The notes: generated by a model from the letters alone, not told the origin. Counted from the first letter of the stretch, positions 1 to 8,643 are shown. The stretch: DNA of 64,000 nucleotides from Hydrogenothermaceae bacterium (GCA_026418535.1 JAOABC010000006.1:62001-126000); one strand, 5' to 3'. Translations and numbers: made by a program.

Positions 1-75
1 TGGCCGAAGGAGCAGCACTGGAAATGCTGTGTAGTGGTAATCCCGCTACCGCGGGTTCGAATCCCGCCCCATCCG
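1..75 (+). tRNA. tRNA-Ser(GGA), 5' end missing
   Basis: The window opens inside a class II tRNA. The anticodon arm loop reads CTGGAAA, giving anticodon GGA (Ser). A long variable arm follows, then the T arm (GCGGG-TTCGAAT-CCCGC, 51-67) and the 3' acceptor strand CCCATCC with discriminator G at 75. The 5' acceptor strand lies before base 1. CCA is not encoded. The SRP RNA follows about 10 bases later, so the two are probably co-transcribed. Confidence 0.93.
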
Positions 76-85
76 CTTCGCTTTT

Positions 86-174
86 CGGGGCTCTCCAGGT
101 AGGAGACGGTGAACCTCCCCAGGTCCGGAAGGAAGCAAGGATAAGCCGAACCTCCTATGCTGGAGTAAGTCCCG
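86..174 (+). ncRNA. ffs: Signal recognition particle RNA (4.5S type)
   Basis: This is the small bacterial SRP RNA, which binds Ffh and joins it to FtsY for co-translational membrane targeting. The diagnostic apical loop GGTCCGGAAGGAAGCA is at 122-137. The flanks can pair: GGGGCTCTCCAG at the 5' end with CTGGAGTAAGTCCC at the 3' end, closing one long hairpin of about 90 nt. Size and lack of an Alu domain match the short E. coli type. Ends are approximate. Confidence 0.93.
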
Positions 175-180
175 GTAAAA

Positions 181-234
181 CTGTTAAAATCTCTTAATAT
201 TCCCTTAAAAATCCATTAAACATAACTTTATACA
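181..234 (+). promoter_or_regulatory. PHO-box-like operator (four 11-bp units) and -10 element
   Basis: Four units with the core TTAA start at 184, 194, 205 and 216, so they repeat every 10-11 bp on one face of the helix. The units begin CTGTTAAAAT, CTCTTAATATT, CCCTTAAAAAT and CCATTAAACAT. This is the geometry of PhoB/PhoP boxes, where direct repeats replace the -35 element. A -10-like TATACA is at 229-234, 13 bases after the last core. The genes behind it encode a PsiE-like protein and a PhoB-like regulator, which supports autoregulation by that regulator. Confidence 0.6.
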
Positions 235-242
235 ATAATAAT

Positions 243-677
243 ATGGAAAGTTTAGGTGTAATAAAGAGAGTGAATATTTTAGATTTCTCTATAGGGGTTA
301 CACTGTTCGTTTTAGAAGTTATAATATCTCTTGGTCTGGTATTAGGGGTTTATAATCTTATATACAGTGTTTATGAGAGTTATCCAGATACTAACCAGAT
401 GTTCAAACATTTCATCCACCATACTCTATCTCTCTTTGTGGCAATAGAAGTGATAAAGAGTATAAACGACTACTTTAAATACCGGAGAATCCGGATATAC
501 TTAATCATAGATGTGTCAATCATAATAATACTGAGAGAACTGATCCTTGGTCTTTACCAACACAGCATATCAGAAGTTTTTGCTCTTACTTTAACTTCTA
601 TAGCTTTTTTACTCATCTTAATGAGGGTTATAGCGATAAAATTTTCACCTAATAGATACCAGGAGATGGAGAGATGA
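243..677 (+). CDS. PsiE-like integral membrane protein (phosphate-starvation-inducible E family)
   Basis: This 144-residue protein has about four hydrophobic segments (roughly 16-40, 55-70, 85-103, 112-132). The motif IIIILRELILG near residue 95 and the layout match the PsiE family, whose biochemical role is unknown. There is no clear ribosome-binding site before the ATG, and the -10-like element lies only 8 bases upstream, so the mRNA may be nearly leaderless. Its stop overlaps the start of the response regulator gene by four bases, so the two are translationally coupled. The family call rests on the RELI motif and topology. Confidence 0.6.
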   Translation: MESLGVIKRVNILDFSIGVTLFVLEVIISLGLVLGVYNLIYSVYESYPDTNQMFKHFIHHTLSLFVAIEVIKSINDYFKYRRIRIYLIIDVSIIIILRELILGLYQHSISEVFALTLTSIAFLLILMRVIAIKFSPNRYQEMER

Positions 678-1363
678 CAACAAAGATCTACATCATAGAA
701 GATGATGAAGATATCAACGAACTTCTAAGTTATAACTTTAAAAAGGAGGGCTTTGATGTAAAGTCTTTTCCAAATGGAAAAGTAGCTTTTGAGAACATCA
801 AGAAGGATATGCCGGATGTGGTAGTGTTAGACCTCATGATGCCTGAGATGGATGGACTTGAGTTCTGTAAAACAGTGAAGTCTGATGATGAAATTAAACA
901 TATACCACTTATAATGCTTACTGCAAAGAGCACAGAGATAGACAAGATAGTAGGTTTAGAACTTGGAGCAGATGATTATGTAACTAAACCTTTCTCATTC
1001 AGAGAGCTACTTGCAAGGGTAAAAGCAATCCTGAGAAGAACGAAGAACATCCATTTTATATCGGCGAAGAACGAGTATAAATTTGGTAATTTAAGGATAC
1101 TTCCGGATAAGTTCGAAGTCTTAGTGGATGGGAAACCTGTAAACATAACAACCACACAGTTTAAACTCCTTATGGCGTTGGTAAACGCAAACGGTAAAGT
1201 CCTCTCAAGAGATTACATAATGGAGTATATATGGAAGTGGGACAAAGATGTGTACGATAGAACCATAGACGTTCACATAAAAAAGCTACGGGATATACTG
1301 GGTAAATACGGAGATTGTATAAAAACAGTTAGAGGTGTAGGGTATAAGTGGGAGTGTGATTGA
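674..1363 (+). CDS. PhoB/OmpR-family response regulator
   Basis: This 229-residue DNA-binding response regulator has an N-terminal receiver domain (about 1-120) and a C-terminal winged helix (about 130-229). The receiver has the acidic pair in IEDDED, the phospho-acceptor Asp in VVLDLMMPEMDG and the conserved Lys in TKPFSF. The winged helix ends with the usual RTIDVHIKKLRDILG and TVRGVGYKW. No histidine kinase gene is adjacent. The linked PsiE-like gene and the PHO-like repeats upstream make it a good candidate for PhoB/PhoP, but other OmpR-family roles are possible. Confidence 0.9.
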   Translation: MTTKIYIIEDDEDINELLSYNFKKEGFDVKSFPNGKVAFENIKKDMPDVVVLDLMMPEMDGLEFCKTVKSDDEIKHIPLIMLTAKSTEIDKIVGLELGADDYVTKPFSFRELLARVKAILRRTKNIHFISAKNEYKFGNLRILPDKFEVLVDGKPVNITTTQFKLLMALVNANGKVLSRDYIMEYIWKWDKDVYDRTIDVHIKKLRDILGKYGDCIKTVRGVGYKWECD

Positions 1364-1376
1364 CTCCCACTATACC
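1341..1376. terminator. Bidirectional hairpin between convergent genes
   Basis: A 14-bp stem with one bulged A (GGTATA plus GTGGGAGT pairing with ACTCCCAC plus TATACC) closes a 7-base loop. It spans the stop codon of the response regulator gene and ends four bases before the stop of the convergent DUF302 gene. There is no long T run on either side, so its strength as an intrinsic terminator is uncertain. Confidence 0.5.
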
Positions 1377-1379
1377 AAA

Positions 1380-1886
1380 CTACATATTTGGAAAGTTCTG
1401 TTTTTTATGGAACCTATCAGCTGTATTTTGAAGTATAGACTTCATCTCTTCTGATATCTGAGCTAAGAAACTCTTAAACATAGTATCCTCTATTCCAAAC
1501 ATGTTACTGTACCCCTCCACATCCTCAACCAGTATCTTCACATTATTACCGTCTTGATATATAGAGATTCTACAAGGTATAACAACACTTATAACATTTT
1601 TATTAAACCTTATACCCCTCTCAAGATAATCACTCCTACAGAGTAGGTAGGTTTTATGCGGAACTGGAGAGTGGGTAGATTTATCCACGTTAATCGTATG
1701 TATTACTCCCCATTTATGACTTTTTATCTCCCCCTGTAAAATAGTATTTACAGCTTCAAACTTTACATTCTTTACAACTACATAATAATAGCCTTTCTCA
1801 AAGTTAACATTACCATAGTCCTGGGCTGAAGAAAGACCTACAAAGGTAAAAAACAGAAGGATAAAAAATCTCCTCAAAGTTTTCAT
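1380..1886 (-). CDS. Exported DUF302-family protein
   Basis: This 168-residue protein has a signal peptide (Lys/Arg-rich start, hydrophobic core 7-18, likely cut after LSSAQ). The mature part resembles the DUF302 domain, which is common in sulfur- and metal-oxidising bacteria and has no settled function. Two Cys (in LLCRS and VIPCR) could form a disulfide in the periplasm. AAGGAGGTC lies 6 bases before the ATG. It stands alone, convergent with the response regulator gene. Confidence 0.6.
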   Translation of the reverse strand: MKTLRRFFILLFFTFVGLSSAQDYGNVNFEKGYYYVVVKNVKFEAVNTILQGEIKSHKWGVIHTINVDKSTHSPVPHKTYLLCRSDYLERGIRFNKNVISVVIPCRISIYQDGNNVKILVEDVEGYSNMFGIEDTMFKSFLAQISEEMKSILQNTADRFHKKQNFPNM

Positions 1887-1965
1887 GATATTGACCTCCT
1901 TGATGTTTAGTAATAAAAATAGAGAGGCCCTATTTACAGTTCAACACTAAAAATTATGACTTACA

Positions 1966-2541
1966 TCAGAAAGATCTTCTATACACCCAAATGGTCCTCT
2001 GCAGGACTGTGAAGTTTGATCCTATAGCCAGTATCCAGATGGATATTGTAGGTATGTTTAGGATAAGGCCAAGAATTAAGACTACTGACCTTTCAGGCCT
2101 CTCAAAAAGGCCGACGTTACAATCGACCCCTAAACCTTCAGCTCTTGCTTTAACATAGCTTGTCATCAGAGAGCCTGATATTGCAAGTATAGTCAGAACC
2201 GAATAAAAAAAACTTTCTTTAAAGAGTAACAAAATAGAAAAGAGAGGAATCATATCAGCATACCTATCTACCACAGAGTCTAAAAAAGCACCAAACTTTG
2301 AGACTAAACCATACTTTCTTGCAAGAGCACCATCAAGGGCATCGAAGATATTACCTATGAGGATAAAGATACCACCTAACAAAAATTCCTCTATATATAC
2401 AAAGTATGATCCAACAACTACAAACACAATGCTAAAAACTGTAAGGAAGTTAGGTGTAATCCTAACTCTGTACAACAGGTCTAAGATAAAAGAACTCTTC
2501 TCCTCCCAGATAGGTTTAAGGCTTTTCATAATCTGACTCAT
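1966..2541 (-). CDS. CDP-alcohol phosphatidyltransferase family protein
   Basis: This 191-residue integral membrane enzyme transfers a phosphatidyl group from a CDP-activated lipid to an alcohol. The full family signature is present: DALDGALARKYG, then GAFLDSVVDRYAD, fitting D-x2-D-G-x2-A-R-x8-G-x3-D-x3-D. Several membrane helices surround it. The later YVKARAEGLG and FERPERS are seen in the phosphatidylinositol-phosphate or archaetidylinositol-phosphate synthase branch and some PgsA-like proteins, so the acceptor alcohol is not settled. The start overlaps the trpF stop by four bases. Confidence 0.82.
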   Translation of the reverse strand: MSQIMKSLKPIWEEKSSFILDLLYRVRITPNFLTVFSIVFVVVGSYFVYIEEFLLGGIFILIGNIFDALDGALARKYGLVSKFGAFLDSVVDRYADMIPLFSILLLFKESFFYSVLTILAISGSLMTSYVKARAEGLGVDCNVGLFERPERSVVLILGLILNIPTISIWILAIGSNFTVLQRTIWVYRRSF

Positions 2542-3152
2542 CCTTTTACAGCCCTTATGAACCTTTTTACCTTCTCTAAATCCTTTATACCTGGGGATAT
2601 CTCCAACCTGGAGGAAGCATCTAACCCAAAAGGTTTAACCTCCTTGAGTAGTTGCTCAACATTTTCATCTGACAGACCTCCAGCTACTATCATCTTATCC
2701 CATATCCCAACTAAGTCTCTCAGTAGCTCTACATCAAGACGGCTACCTGTTCCTCCGTACTGCCCTTCTACGTAGGCATCCACTAAGACAGTGTATCCTT
2801 TTTCTATAAATGACTTTAACTTATCTAAATCTCTCTTATCTCTGATTCTAAATGCCTTTATAACTCTTTCCTTTGGAAACTGCTCCAGGACCTCTAAACT
2901 CTCATTACCATGAAACTGGATGATATCAACCATCTTCAAGAGCTCTTCCACAAGCTCTCTATCAGGATCTACAACAACAGCCACTAACTTGGTATTTCCA
3001 GAAATAGCATCCTTTATATCCCTAACATCTTTTAAACTTACATTCCTTGGACTTTTAGGATAGACAACAACACCTATATAGTCAGCCCCAAGCAAGGATA
3101 TATCCCTTCCTTGTTGAGGCTGGGTAATACCACAGATCTTTACTTTTGGCAT
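2538..3152 (-). CDS. trpF: Phosphoribosylanthranilate isomerase
   Basis: This 204-residue TIM-barrel enzyme converts N-(5-phosphoribosyl)anthranilate to CdRP, the third step of tryptophan synthesis. The N-terminal VKICGITQPQ carries the catalytic Cys. The catalytic Asp lies in VLVDAY, and the phosphate-binding loops IVAGGLSDENV and GLDASSRLEISPGIKD are intact. It sits in a mixed operon and overlaps the transketolase C-half upstream by 13 bases. trpD is about 11 kb away, so the trp genes are dispersed, as is usual in Aquificota. Confidence 0.96.
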   Translation of the reverse strand: MPKVKICGITQPQQGRDISLLGADYIGVVVYPKSPRNVSLKDVRDIKDAISGNTKLVAVVVDPDRELVEELLKMVDIIQFHGNESLEVLEQFPKERVIKAFRIRDKRDLDKLKSFIEKGYTVLVDAYVEGQYGGTGSRLDVELLRDLVGIWDKMIVAGGLSDENVEQLLKEVKPFGLDASSRLEISPGIKDLEKVKRFIRAVKG

Positions 3153-4114
3153 TTCTTGGAGAGAGCCTGTCTTATTTTTGATTTTAAGCCACTTACAGAC
3201 AGTCCAAGCTCATCCATAACTTCCCAGGCTGGACCAGAAAGAGCAAATCTGTCCTCAATACCATGTCTAACTAGAACTGCATTACAACCTTCCTCAGAGA
3301 GAACCTCTGAAACTGCACTACCAAGTCCACCTATCACAGAGTGTTCTTCCGATGTAACCACTGCTCCTGTTTTTGTAGCCGTCTGCTTTATAAGCTCCCT
3401 GTCTATAGGTTTTATGGATGCCATGTTTACAACTTCTACAGATATACCTTCCTCTTCCAACTCATAGGCTGCCTGTAAAGCTATAGATACCATAACTCCA
3501 CAGGCTATAACTGACACATCATCTCCTTCTTTTAGTAAGAAACCCTTACCTAACTCAAACTCATAGTCTACAGGCATGATAACTGGAAACTTCTCTCTTC
3601 CCATCCTTATGTAGAAAGGCTCTTTCATATAGTGAACTTTCTCTAAAACTTTCTCCATCTCAACACTATCTGCGGGAACTATCACGTTCATGTTTGGCAG
3701 GGCTCTCATAATGGCTATATCTTCATTCATCTGGTGAGAGGCTCCATCTTGACCAACAGAGACACCACCGTGAGAGGCGACTAACTTTACGTTCAATCCG
3801 TTGTAGGCTATCTGCTGACGTATTATTTCCCATGCCCTTCCAGAGAGGAATATAGCAAATGAAGAGGCGTACACGGTTCTACCTGTATAGGCAAATCCTG
3901 CCGATAAACCCAGCATATTCTGTTCTGCTATACCTGCGTTGAAAAATCTATCCGGAAAAGTGATATGAAACTTATGCGTCTTTGTAGACTCAGAAAGGTC
4001 AGCATCTAAGACCACCATATCCGGGTCTTCTTTCCCTAACTTTACCAACATCTCTCCATAAGTGTCTCTCAGGGCTTTTTTCGGTGCGTTCTTTATATCT
4101 GTAACAGCCATCAT
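3140..4114 (-). CDS. Transketolase, C-terminal subunit
   Basis: This half holds the pyrimidine-binding and C-terminal domains of a split transketolase, which moves two-carbon units in the pentose phosphate pathway. AGIAEQNMLGLSAG carries the catalytic Glu that activates thiamine diphosphate. The later PVDYEFELGKG and LSGPAWEVMDELGL belong to the C-terminal domain. AGGAGG is 7 bases before the ATG at 4114, so I prefer that start over a TTG at 4117. The N-terminal half lies immediately upstream with an 11-base gap, and the two should form a heterotetramer. Confidence 0.93.
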   Translation of the reverse strand: MMAVTDIKNAPKKALRDTYGEMLVKLGKEDPDMVVLDADLSESTKTHKFHITFPDRFFNAGIAEQNMLGLSAGFAYTGRTVYASSFAIFLSGRAWEIIRQQIAYNGLNVKLVASHGGVSVGQDGASHQMNEDIAIMRALPNMNVIVPADSVEMEKVLEKVHYMKEPFYIRMGREKFPVIMPVDYEFELGKGFLLKEGDDVSVIACGVMVSIALQAAYELEEEGISVEVVNMASIKPIDRELIKQTATKTGAVVTSEEHSVIGGLGSAVSEVLSEEGCNAVLVRHGIEDRFALSGPAWEVMDELGLSVSGLKSKIRQALSKKCQK

Positions 4115-4125
4115 CAAATAACCTC

Positions 4126-4977
4126 CTAAACAGTTAATTCAGCTAAAGCTCTCTCGTAGTCCTCTCTACTTGGAGCGACACCATGCCACTTGAAGTTGTT
4201 CTCCATGAAGGAGACCCCTTTACCCTTCACTGTCCTTGCTATAATCACAGCAGGTTTACCTTTTGTAGCCTTTGCTTTCATGAATGCGTCGTATATCTGC
4301 TTATGGTCGTGTCCATCTATATCCACCACATGCCAACCAAAAGCCTCAAACTTCTCTTTGAGAGGATGGATGTTTACAATTTCCCTCACATCTCCATCTA
4401 TCTGAAGATTGTTGTTATCCAGGATTGCACAGAGGTTATCCACCCTGTGATGACCGGCAAACATAACAGCTTCCCATACCATACCTTCCTGAATCTCTCC
4501 ATCCCCAAGCATAACGTATACTCTACTATCCTTTCCCCAGAGTTTAATGGACAGAGCTTGACCTATTCCCACAGATAATCCTTGACCAAGAGAGCCAGTA
4601 GAAGCTTCCACTCCTGGGGCTCCGTGTTTATTGTGTTGCCATGCTGGATGTCCTTGGAGTCTACTGTATCCATCTAAAGCAAAACCTTTAGTCTTTCTGT
4701 ACGTGGAGAGCTCCTCTCTGGGGAAGTATCCTGCGTAAGAGAGGACGGAGTACAAAGCGGGAGAGGCATGCCCCTTAGACAGTATAAACCTGTCTCTGTC
4801 TTCCTTGTCCGGGTTGTTTGGGTCATACCTCAACACTCCACCAAAGTACAGGACGGTTAGGATGTCTATTGCGGAGAGAGACCCTCCTGGATGTCCGGAT
4901 TGGGCATTGTAAACCATGTTGATTATCTCTTTCCTCAGCTCTCTTGCAATCTTTTCTAACCGATCAAAATCTACCAA
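4126..4977 (-). CDS. Transketolase, N-terminal subunit
   Basis: This is the thiamine-diphosphate-binding half of a split transketolase, 283 residues. The motif from GDGEIQEG to NNLQIDG is the diphosphate/Mg-binding signature, and GHPGGSLSAIDIL and FILSKGHASPALY are typical of the N-terminal domain. The start is TTG at 4977, five bases after GGAGGTGTG. Split transketolases are common in Archaea and in some thermophilic bacteria. The partner subunit is encoded next in the same operon. Confidence 0.94.
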   Translation of the reverse strand: MVDFDRLEKIARELRKEIINMVYNAQSGHPGGSLSAIDILTVLYFGGVLRYDPNNPDKEDRDRFILSKGHASPALYSVLSYAGYFPREELSTYRKTKGFALDGYSRLQGHPAWQHNKHGAPGVEASTGSLGQGLSVGIGQALSIKLWGKDSRVYVMLGDGEIQEGMVWEAVMFAGHHRVDNLCAILDNNNLQIDGDVREIVNIHPLKEKFEAFGWHVVDIDGHDHKQIYDAFMKAKATKGKPAVIIARTVKGKGVSFMENNFKWHGVAPSREDYERALAELTV

Positions 4978-4998
4978 AACTACACACCTCCAAAGGCT

Positions 4999-5622
4999 TT
5001 ATTTTTTCTCAAAGTTTACACTTGAAAGGTTTATTTTTATAAGAGTATTAGCACCATCTTTTACCTCTATCTGGCTGTTCAAACCATACTCAACTCTGTA
5101 GTTTTTGTATACTATCTGACTCAGACTTCTGTCTTGATAGATTAAGGTGTAATCTTTCCTTAAGACTTTCAGATAGCTTCCATCACACTCATACTTATCA
5201 GAATCTGTTAGGAAAAATTTCTTTGAAACAAAACCTTTAAGGATATTAATATCTGTAAATGACTGAGCTTGTGGAATATAGAGAGATACCATCGAGAGTA
5301 TCTTATCTCCATCACAGGACTGAAAACCATCCATCCTCACACACAGTGTTCCTCCTTTCTTCTGCATGGTTAATACAGTCTTACCAAAGGGTGATGATAT
5401 CTTTACAGAGTCTCCCTCTTCTGAAAAACTACCGTTAACTATGACAGGAAGTCCAGATACCAAGGCAGAAGCAGAAAAGTTAAAATTCTCTGGAATAGCA
5501 TTGTCTATAAGCTTCTGCTCCCTAAAGAGATTATCACAGTATCCAGGCTGAAAGACTTTAGAAGCACAGGAAGACAGGAGAAAAACAACTCCAAAAACAA
5601 AAAAGAAAAGAACTCTCTTCAC
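4999..5622 (-). CDS. Putative outer-membrane lipoprotein, LolB-like
   Basis: This 207-residue protein has a lipoprotein signal (MKRVLFFFVFGVVFLLSSCAS, lipobox LSSC, Cys at about residue 19). Its mature part is rich in beta strands (SASALVSGLPVIVNGSF, SVKISSPFGKTVLTM, YRVEYGLNSQIEV), recalling the half-barrel of LolB or DUF4292 lipoproteins. Downstream placement after a large TPR protein mirrors the TPR-lolB pairing seen in Proteobacteria. LolB receives lipoproteins from LolA in the periplasm. The family call is an inference from fold features and context. Confidence 0.5.
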   Translation of the reverse strand: MKRVLFFFVFGVVFLLSSCASKVFQPGYCDNLFREQKLIDNAIPENFNFSASALVSGLPVIVNGSFSEEGDSVKISSPFGKTVLTMQKKGGTLCVRMDGFQSCDGDKILSMVSLYIPQAQSFTDINILKGFVSKKFFLTDSDKYECDGSYLKVLRKDYTLIYQDRSLSQIVYKNYRVEYGLNSQIEVKDGANTLIKINLSSVNFEKK

Positions 5623-5632
5623 GTTAACCTCT

Positions 5633-7300
5633 CTATCTGAGCTTTTTTAAGACTCTCTCTTTCTGTCCCGGCTCTCCTTCTCCTTTTTCTTTGATGAGCT
5701 TAAGGGCATTCTTGTAATACTTAACAGCATCTTCCTTTTTGCCAAGCTTCAGTAGAACGTCTCCATAGTGTTCATTTAGCACCGGGTCGTCAGGCATTTT
5801 CTCTAGAGCTTTTTCTATATACTTCAGAGCCTCCTGGTAGTTGCCTTTCTTATAGTAGCCCCATCCTAAACTGTCAAGGTATGCCGCACTGTTTGGAACC
5901 ACCTCTAATGCTTTTTTAACCAGTTCCATCCCTCTGTCTATGTCTATGTCTCTATCGATGTATGTATATCCCAGGTAGTTAAGGGCATCTCCGTAGTCTG
6001 ACCTTAGATCTAAAGCTCTATAGAGAGACTTCTCTGCATCTTTCCATCTTCCCAGTTTATCCAGGTACACAGCCTTTACAAAGTGAACTGTAGGGTCATC
6101 TCCCTTTATCCTCTCAGCCTCAGATGTAAGTTCTAGAGCCTGCTTTATATTACCTCTCTTATCCTCAATATCAGCCATGATAAGTAATATTCTGTAATCT
6201 TTAGGGTTTGAGATGTAGAGCTTATTGTAGAGGTCCAAGGCTTTGTCATACTCTTTAAGAGAGACGTATACCTGTCCTAACCTGTCTGCCAGCTCTGGGT
6301 CTTGGTTGGTATTGTATAACTCTTCGTATATCCCCTTTGCCTTCTTTAACTCCTTATCAGACTCATAGGCCATTCCTAAGATATACTTAAGAGAGTAGTT
6401 ATCTGGATCATCCTTAACTGTATTCTCTATTTGAGATATTATCTCTTTAATTTTTCCAGCTTTTAGATACAACATAAACTTCTTCAAGAGGACATCCTTA
6501 TCCTTAGGATTTAGAAGGATTATCCTGTCTATCGTCTTTGCCGCATTTGGAAAGTCATCTTTATCAACATAAACCTGAAAGAGTCTATTTAGGGCTTCTA
6601 AGTTGTTTTGGTCTTCCTTTAAAATTGTGGTGTACACATCTATGGCTTCATCGAAGCTCTTTGTCTGCCTGTATATCTCTCCAAGCAAAGACCAGCTCTG
6701 TCTGTAGGATTTGGACACTTGAAGAGATTTCTTTAGGTTCTCAACAGCTTTTTTAATCTGGTTTTTGAAAAGGTATATCCTCGCTATCCGATAGTATACT
6801 GAAGGGTCTTCCTTTTTAAGCTCGGCCAATCTGCTCAGTATGGATACAGCTCTATCAAAATCTTTAACCTCTATGTAGGCGTCAGAGAGAGAGGTCATTA
6901 TCCTCTCATCTTCCGGAAATTTTCTCAAACCATCACTTAAAATAGATATAACTTTATCGTTCTCCTTTGTAATAGTGTAGAAAACAGAGGCAAAAAGATA
7001 ACTATCAGGTGTATCCCTAAAAACTTCAAGATATTGTTTAAGTAGCTTTTCAGCTTCTTCTCTCTTGTTTAAAGACAGAGAGAGCATTATAGTCTCTCTA
7101 TGGAAAGAGGCTGTGTAAGGAGACAGCTCCAGAGCTCTCTTACAGTATATGTAAGCAGTATTTGTATCGCTTCTATCTCTTGCTACTTTACATACACCAT
7201 AGTAGAAGAGAGGATTATCTGACTTTATGTCTAAAGTCATTCCGGAGGATGATAAAACAAAGCCGGTAAGAACCAAGAAAGCTAAAAAGCTACCCATCAT
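5633..7300 (-). CDS. Exported protein with many tetratricopeptide repeats
   Basis: This 555-residue protein has an N-terminal hydrophobic signal (FLAFLVLTGFVLSSSG) followed by about a dozen TPR units filling the rest. Typical TPR consensus can be read in ALNYLGYTYIDRD, YLDSLGWGYYKKGNYQEAL and LNEHYGDVLLKLGKKEDA. Such arrays form superhelical protein-binding scaffolds, here probably in the periplasm. The ATG at 7297 may be used instead of 7300, because GGGGAG abuts the first. It overlaps the universal stress gene by 11 bases and precedes the LolB-like gene by 10 bases. Confidence 0.85.
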   Translation of the reverse strand: MMGSFLAFLVLTGFVLSSSGMTLDIKSDNPLFYYGVCKVARDRSDTNTAYIYCKRALELSPYTASFHRETIMLSLSLNKREEAEKLLKQYLEVFRDTPDSYLFASVFYTITKENDKVISILSDGLRKFPEDERIMTSLSDAYIEVKDFDRAVSILSRLAELKKEDPSVYYRIARIYLFKNQIKKAVENLKKSLQVSKSYRQSWSLLGEIYRQTKSFDEAIDVYTTILKEDQNNLEALNRLFQVYVDKDDFPNAAKTIDRIILLNPKDKDVLLKKFMLYLKAGKIKEIISQIENTVKDDPDNYSLKYILGMAYESDKELKKAKGIYEELYNTNQDPELADRLGQVYVSLKEYDKALDLYNKLYISNPKDYRILLIMADIEDKRGNIKQALELTSEAERIKGDDPTVHFVKAVYLDKLGRWKDAEKSLYRALDLRSDYGDALNYLGYTYIDRDIDIDRGMELVKKALEVVPNSAAYLDSLGWGYYKKGNYQEALKYIEKALEKMPDDPVLNEHYGDVLLKLGKKEDAVKYYKNALKLIKEKGEGEPGQKERVLKKLR

Positions 7301-8153
7301 CTCCCCTTGATACCAACACTGAAACTGGAGAGTTCCTCAAGACCTCTAATGCAAGACTTCCTAAGAAAATTCGCGACTTGTCTGTTGGATTTCTCCTTCC
7401 TATAACAACAAGGTCAAAGCTGTTTTGGTTTATAATCTTCAAAACCTCTTCCTTAGGGTTTCCTTTTATAAGTAAAGTATCCATCTCTACATCTTTATAC
7501 TGATTTCTTATATCTTCAAGGAGGGTTTTCTTCTTCTCTAAAACTTTCTGGTATATGGATCTTAGATGGGTATGGTGTTCCTCGTTGTCTACGTGAAGAA
7601 GGATTATTTTGGAACCAAACCTTTTTGCTATAGCAAGAGCTTTCTCAAAGGCTTTTATGGATGTTGGAAGGAAATCGTAATTTACAAGGATCCTACTTAT
7701 CTCTGTAAGAGGTTTGCCTTTGATCACTAAAACGGAGGAGCTTGCTTTAGAGGATACCCGTAGAGACACACTTCCAAGGGCTCTTAACTCAACTTCAGTC
7801 TTCTTGTGGGAAGGCATGACTATCAGTTCTATCCTTCTCTCTTTAGAGAAGTCCAGTATAGACTCCACCTCATCACCCTCTAAGATGGAGTACTCCACAT
7901 CCACACCTTCTGAAGATATTTCAGAGGCGTATCCTTCTAAGGTTTCCTTGGTCTGTTCTTTTAACTTCTCCTGGAGAGACATAAGAGCGTCAAACTCTTC
8001 TCGTACTATATCAGAAGGAATATTCCTTATAGGTTTTAGGACATACAGAAGGTAGAGTTTACTACCAAACTTCCTTGAGATCTCTTTTCCAGTCTCTATC
8101 CCTATATGGGAGACTTCTGTAAAGTCTATCGGAACTACTATCCTATCCAGCAT
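7290..8153 (-). CDS. Tandem-domain universal stress protein
   Basis: This 287-residue protein has two UspA domains (about 1-146 and 150-287). The first begins LDRIVVPIDFTEVS, and the second begins ISRILVNYDFLP. The ATP-binding loop G-x2-G-x9-G-S/T is recognisable in the C-terminal domain (IGRRNPTDKSRIFLGS), but the second Gly is Asn, so nucleotide binding is uncertain. Usp proteins respond to growth arrest and stress. Overlaps of 11 bases with leuD upstream and with the TPR gene downstream place it inside one operon. Confidence 0.9.
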   Translation of the reverse strand: MLDRIVVPIDFTEVSHIGIETGKEISRKFGSKLYLLYVLKPIRNIPSDIVREEFDALMSLQEKLKEQTKETLEGYASEISSEGVDVEYSILEGDEVESILDFSKERRIELIVMPSHKKTEVELRALGSVSLRVSSKASSSVLVIKGKPLTEISRILVNYDFLPTSIKAFEKALAIAKRFGSKIILLHVDNEEHHTHLRSIYQKVLEKKKTLLEDIRNQYKDVEMDTLLIKGNPKEEVLKIINQNSFDLVVIGRRNPTDKSRIFLGSLALEVLRNSPVSVLVSRGDDG

Positions 8154-8643
8154 TCCTTAACCTTTCCTTTGCGTATTCCATAAGACCTCCTGCTTTCATA
8201 ATCCTCTGTAGATTCTCCGGAAGAGGTCTAAATGTGTACTCCTTACCAGTAGTCATATCCCTTATTATACCTTTATCAACATCTATCTCCACCTCATCTC
8301 CTTCCATGATCTCCCTCGCAGCCTGAGGAGACTCTATGATCAATAGTCCAAGGTTTATAGCATTTCTAAAGAATATCCTTGCAAAAGACTCAGCTATCAC
8401 AGCGGATATACCAGCACCTTTTATAGCTAAGGGAGCATGCTCCCTTGAGGAACCACAACCAAAGTTCTTTCCGGCTACTATTATATCTCCTTCTTTTACC
8501 TTGGTTGGAAAAGTAGGATCGGCGTCTTCCATTACATGCTTAGCTAACTCTTTCGGATCTGTTGTAACCAAATATCTTGCAGGTATTATAGCGTCTGTAT
8601 CTACATCATCTTTAAACTTCCAAACTCTGCCCTTTATAGCCAC
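8143..8643 (-). CDS. leuD: 3-isopropylmalate dehydratase small subunit
   Basis: LeuD is the swivelling-domain subunit of isopropylmalate isomerase in leucine synthesis and pairs with LeuC, which holds the 4Fe-4S cluster. VWKFKDDVDTDAIIPARYL and NFGCGSSREHAPLAI are diagnostic. I chose the GTG at 8643 (MAIKGRVWKF, 166 residues), 8 bases after AGGAGG. A longer reading frame to 8700 has no supporting site or homologous residues. It is the first gene of a long minus-strand operon. leuC is not in this window. Confidence 0.95.
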   Translation of the reverse strand: MAIKGRVWKFKDDVDTDAIIPARYLVTTDPKELAKHVMEDADPTFPTKVKEGDIIVAGKNFGCGSSREHAPLAIKGAGISAVIAESFARIFFRNAINLGLLIIESPQAAREIMEGDEVEIDVDKGIIRDMTTGKEYTFRPLPENLQRIMKAGGLMEYAKERLRNAG

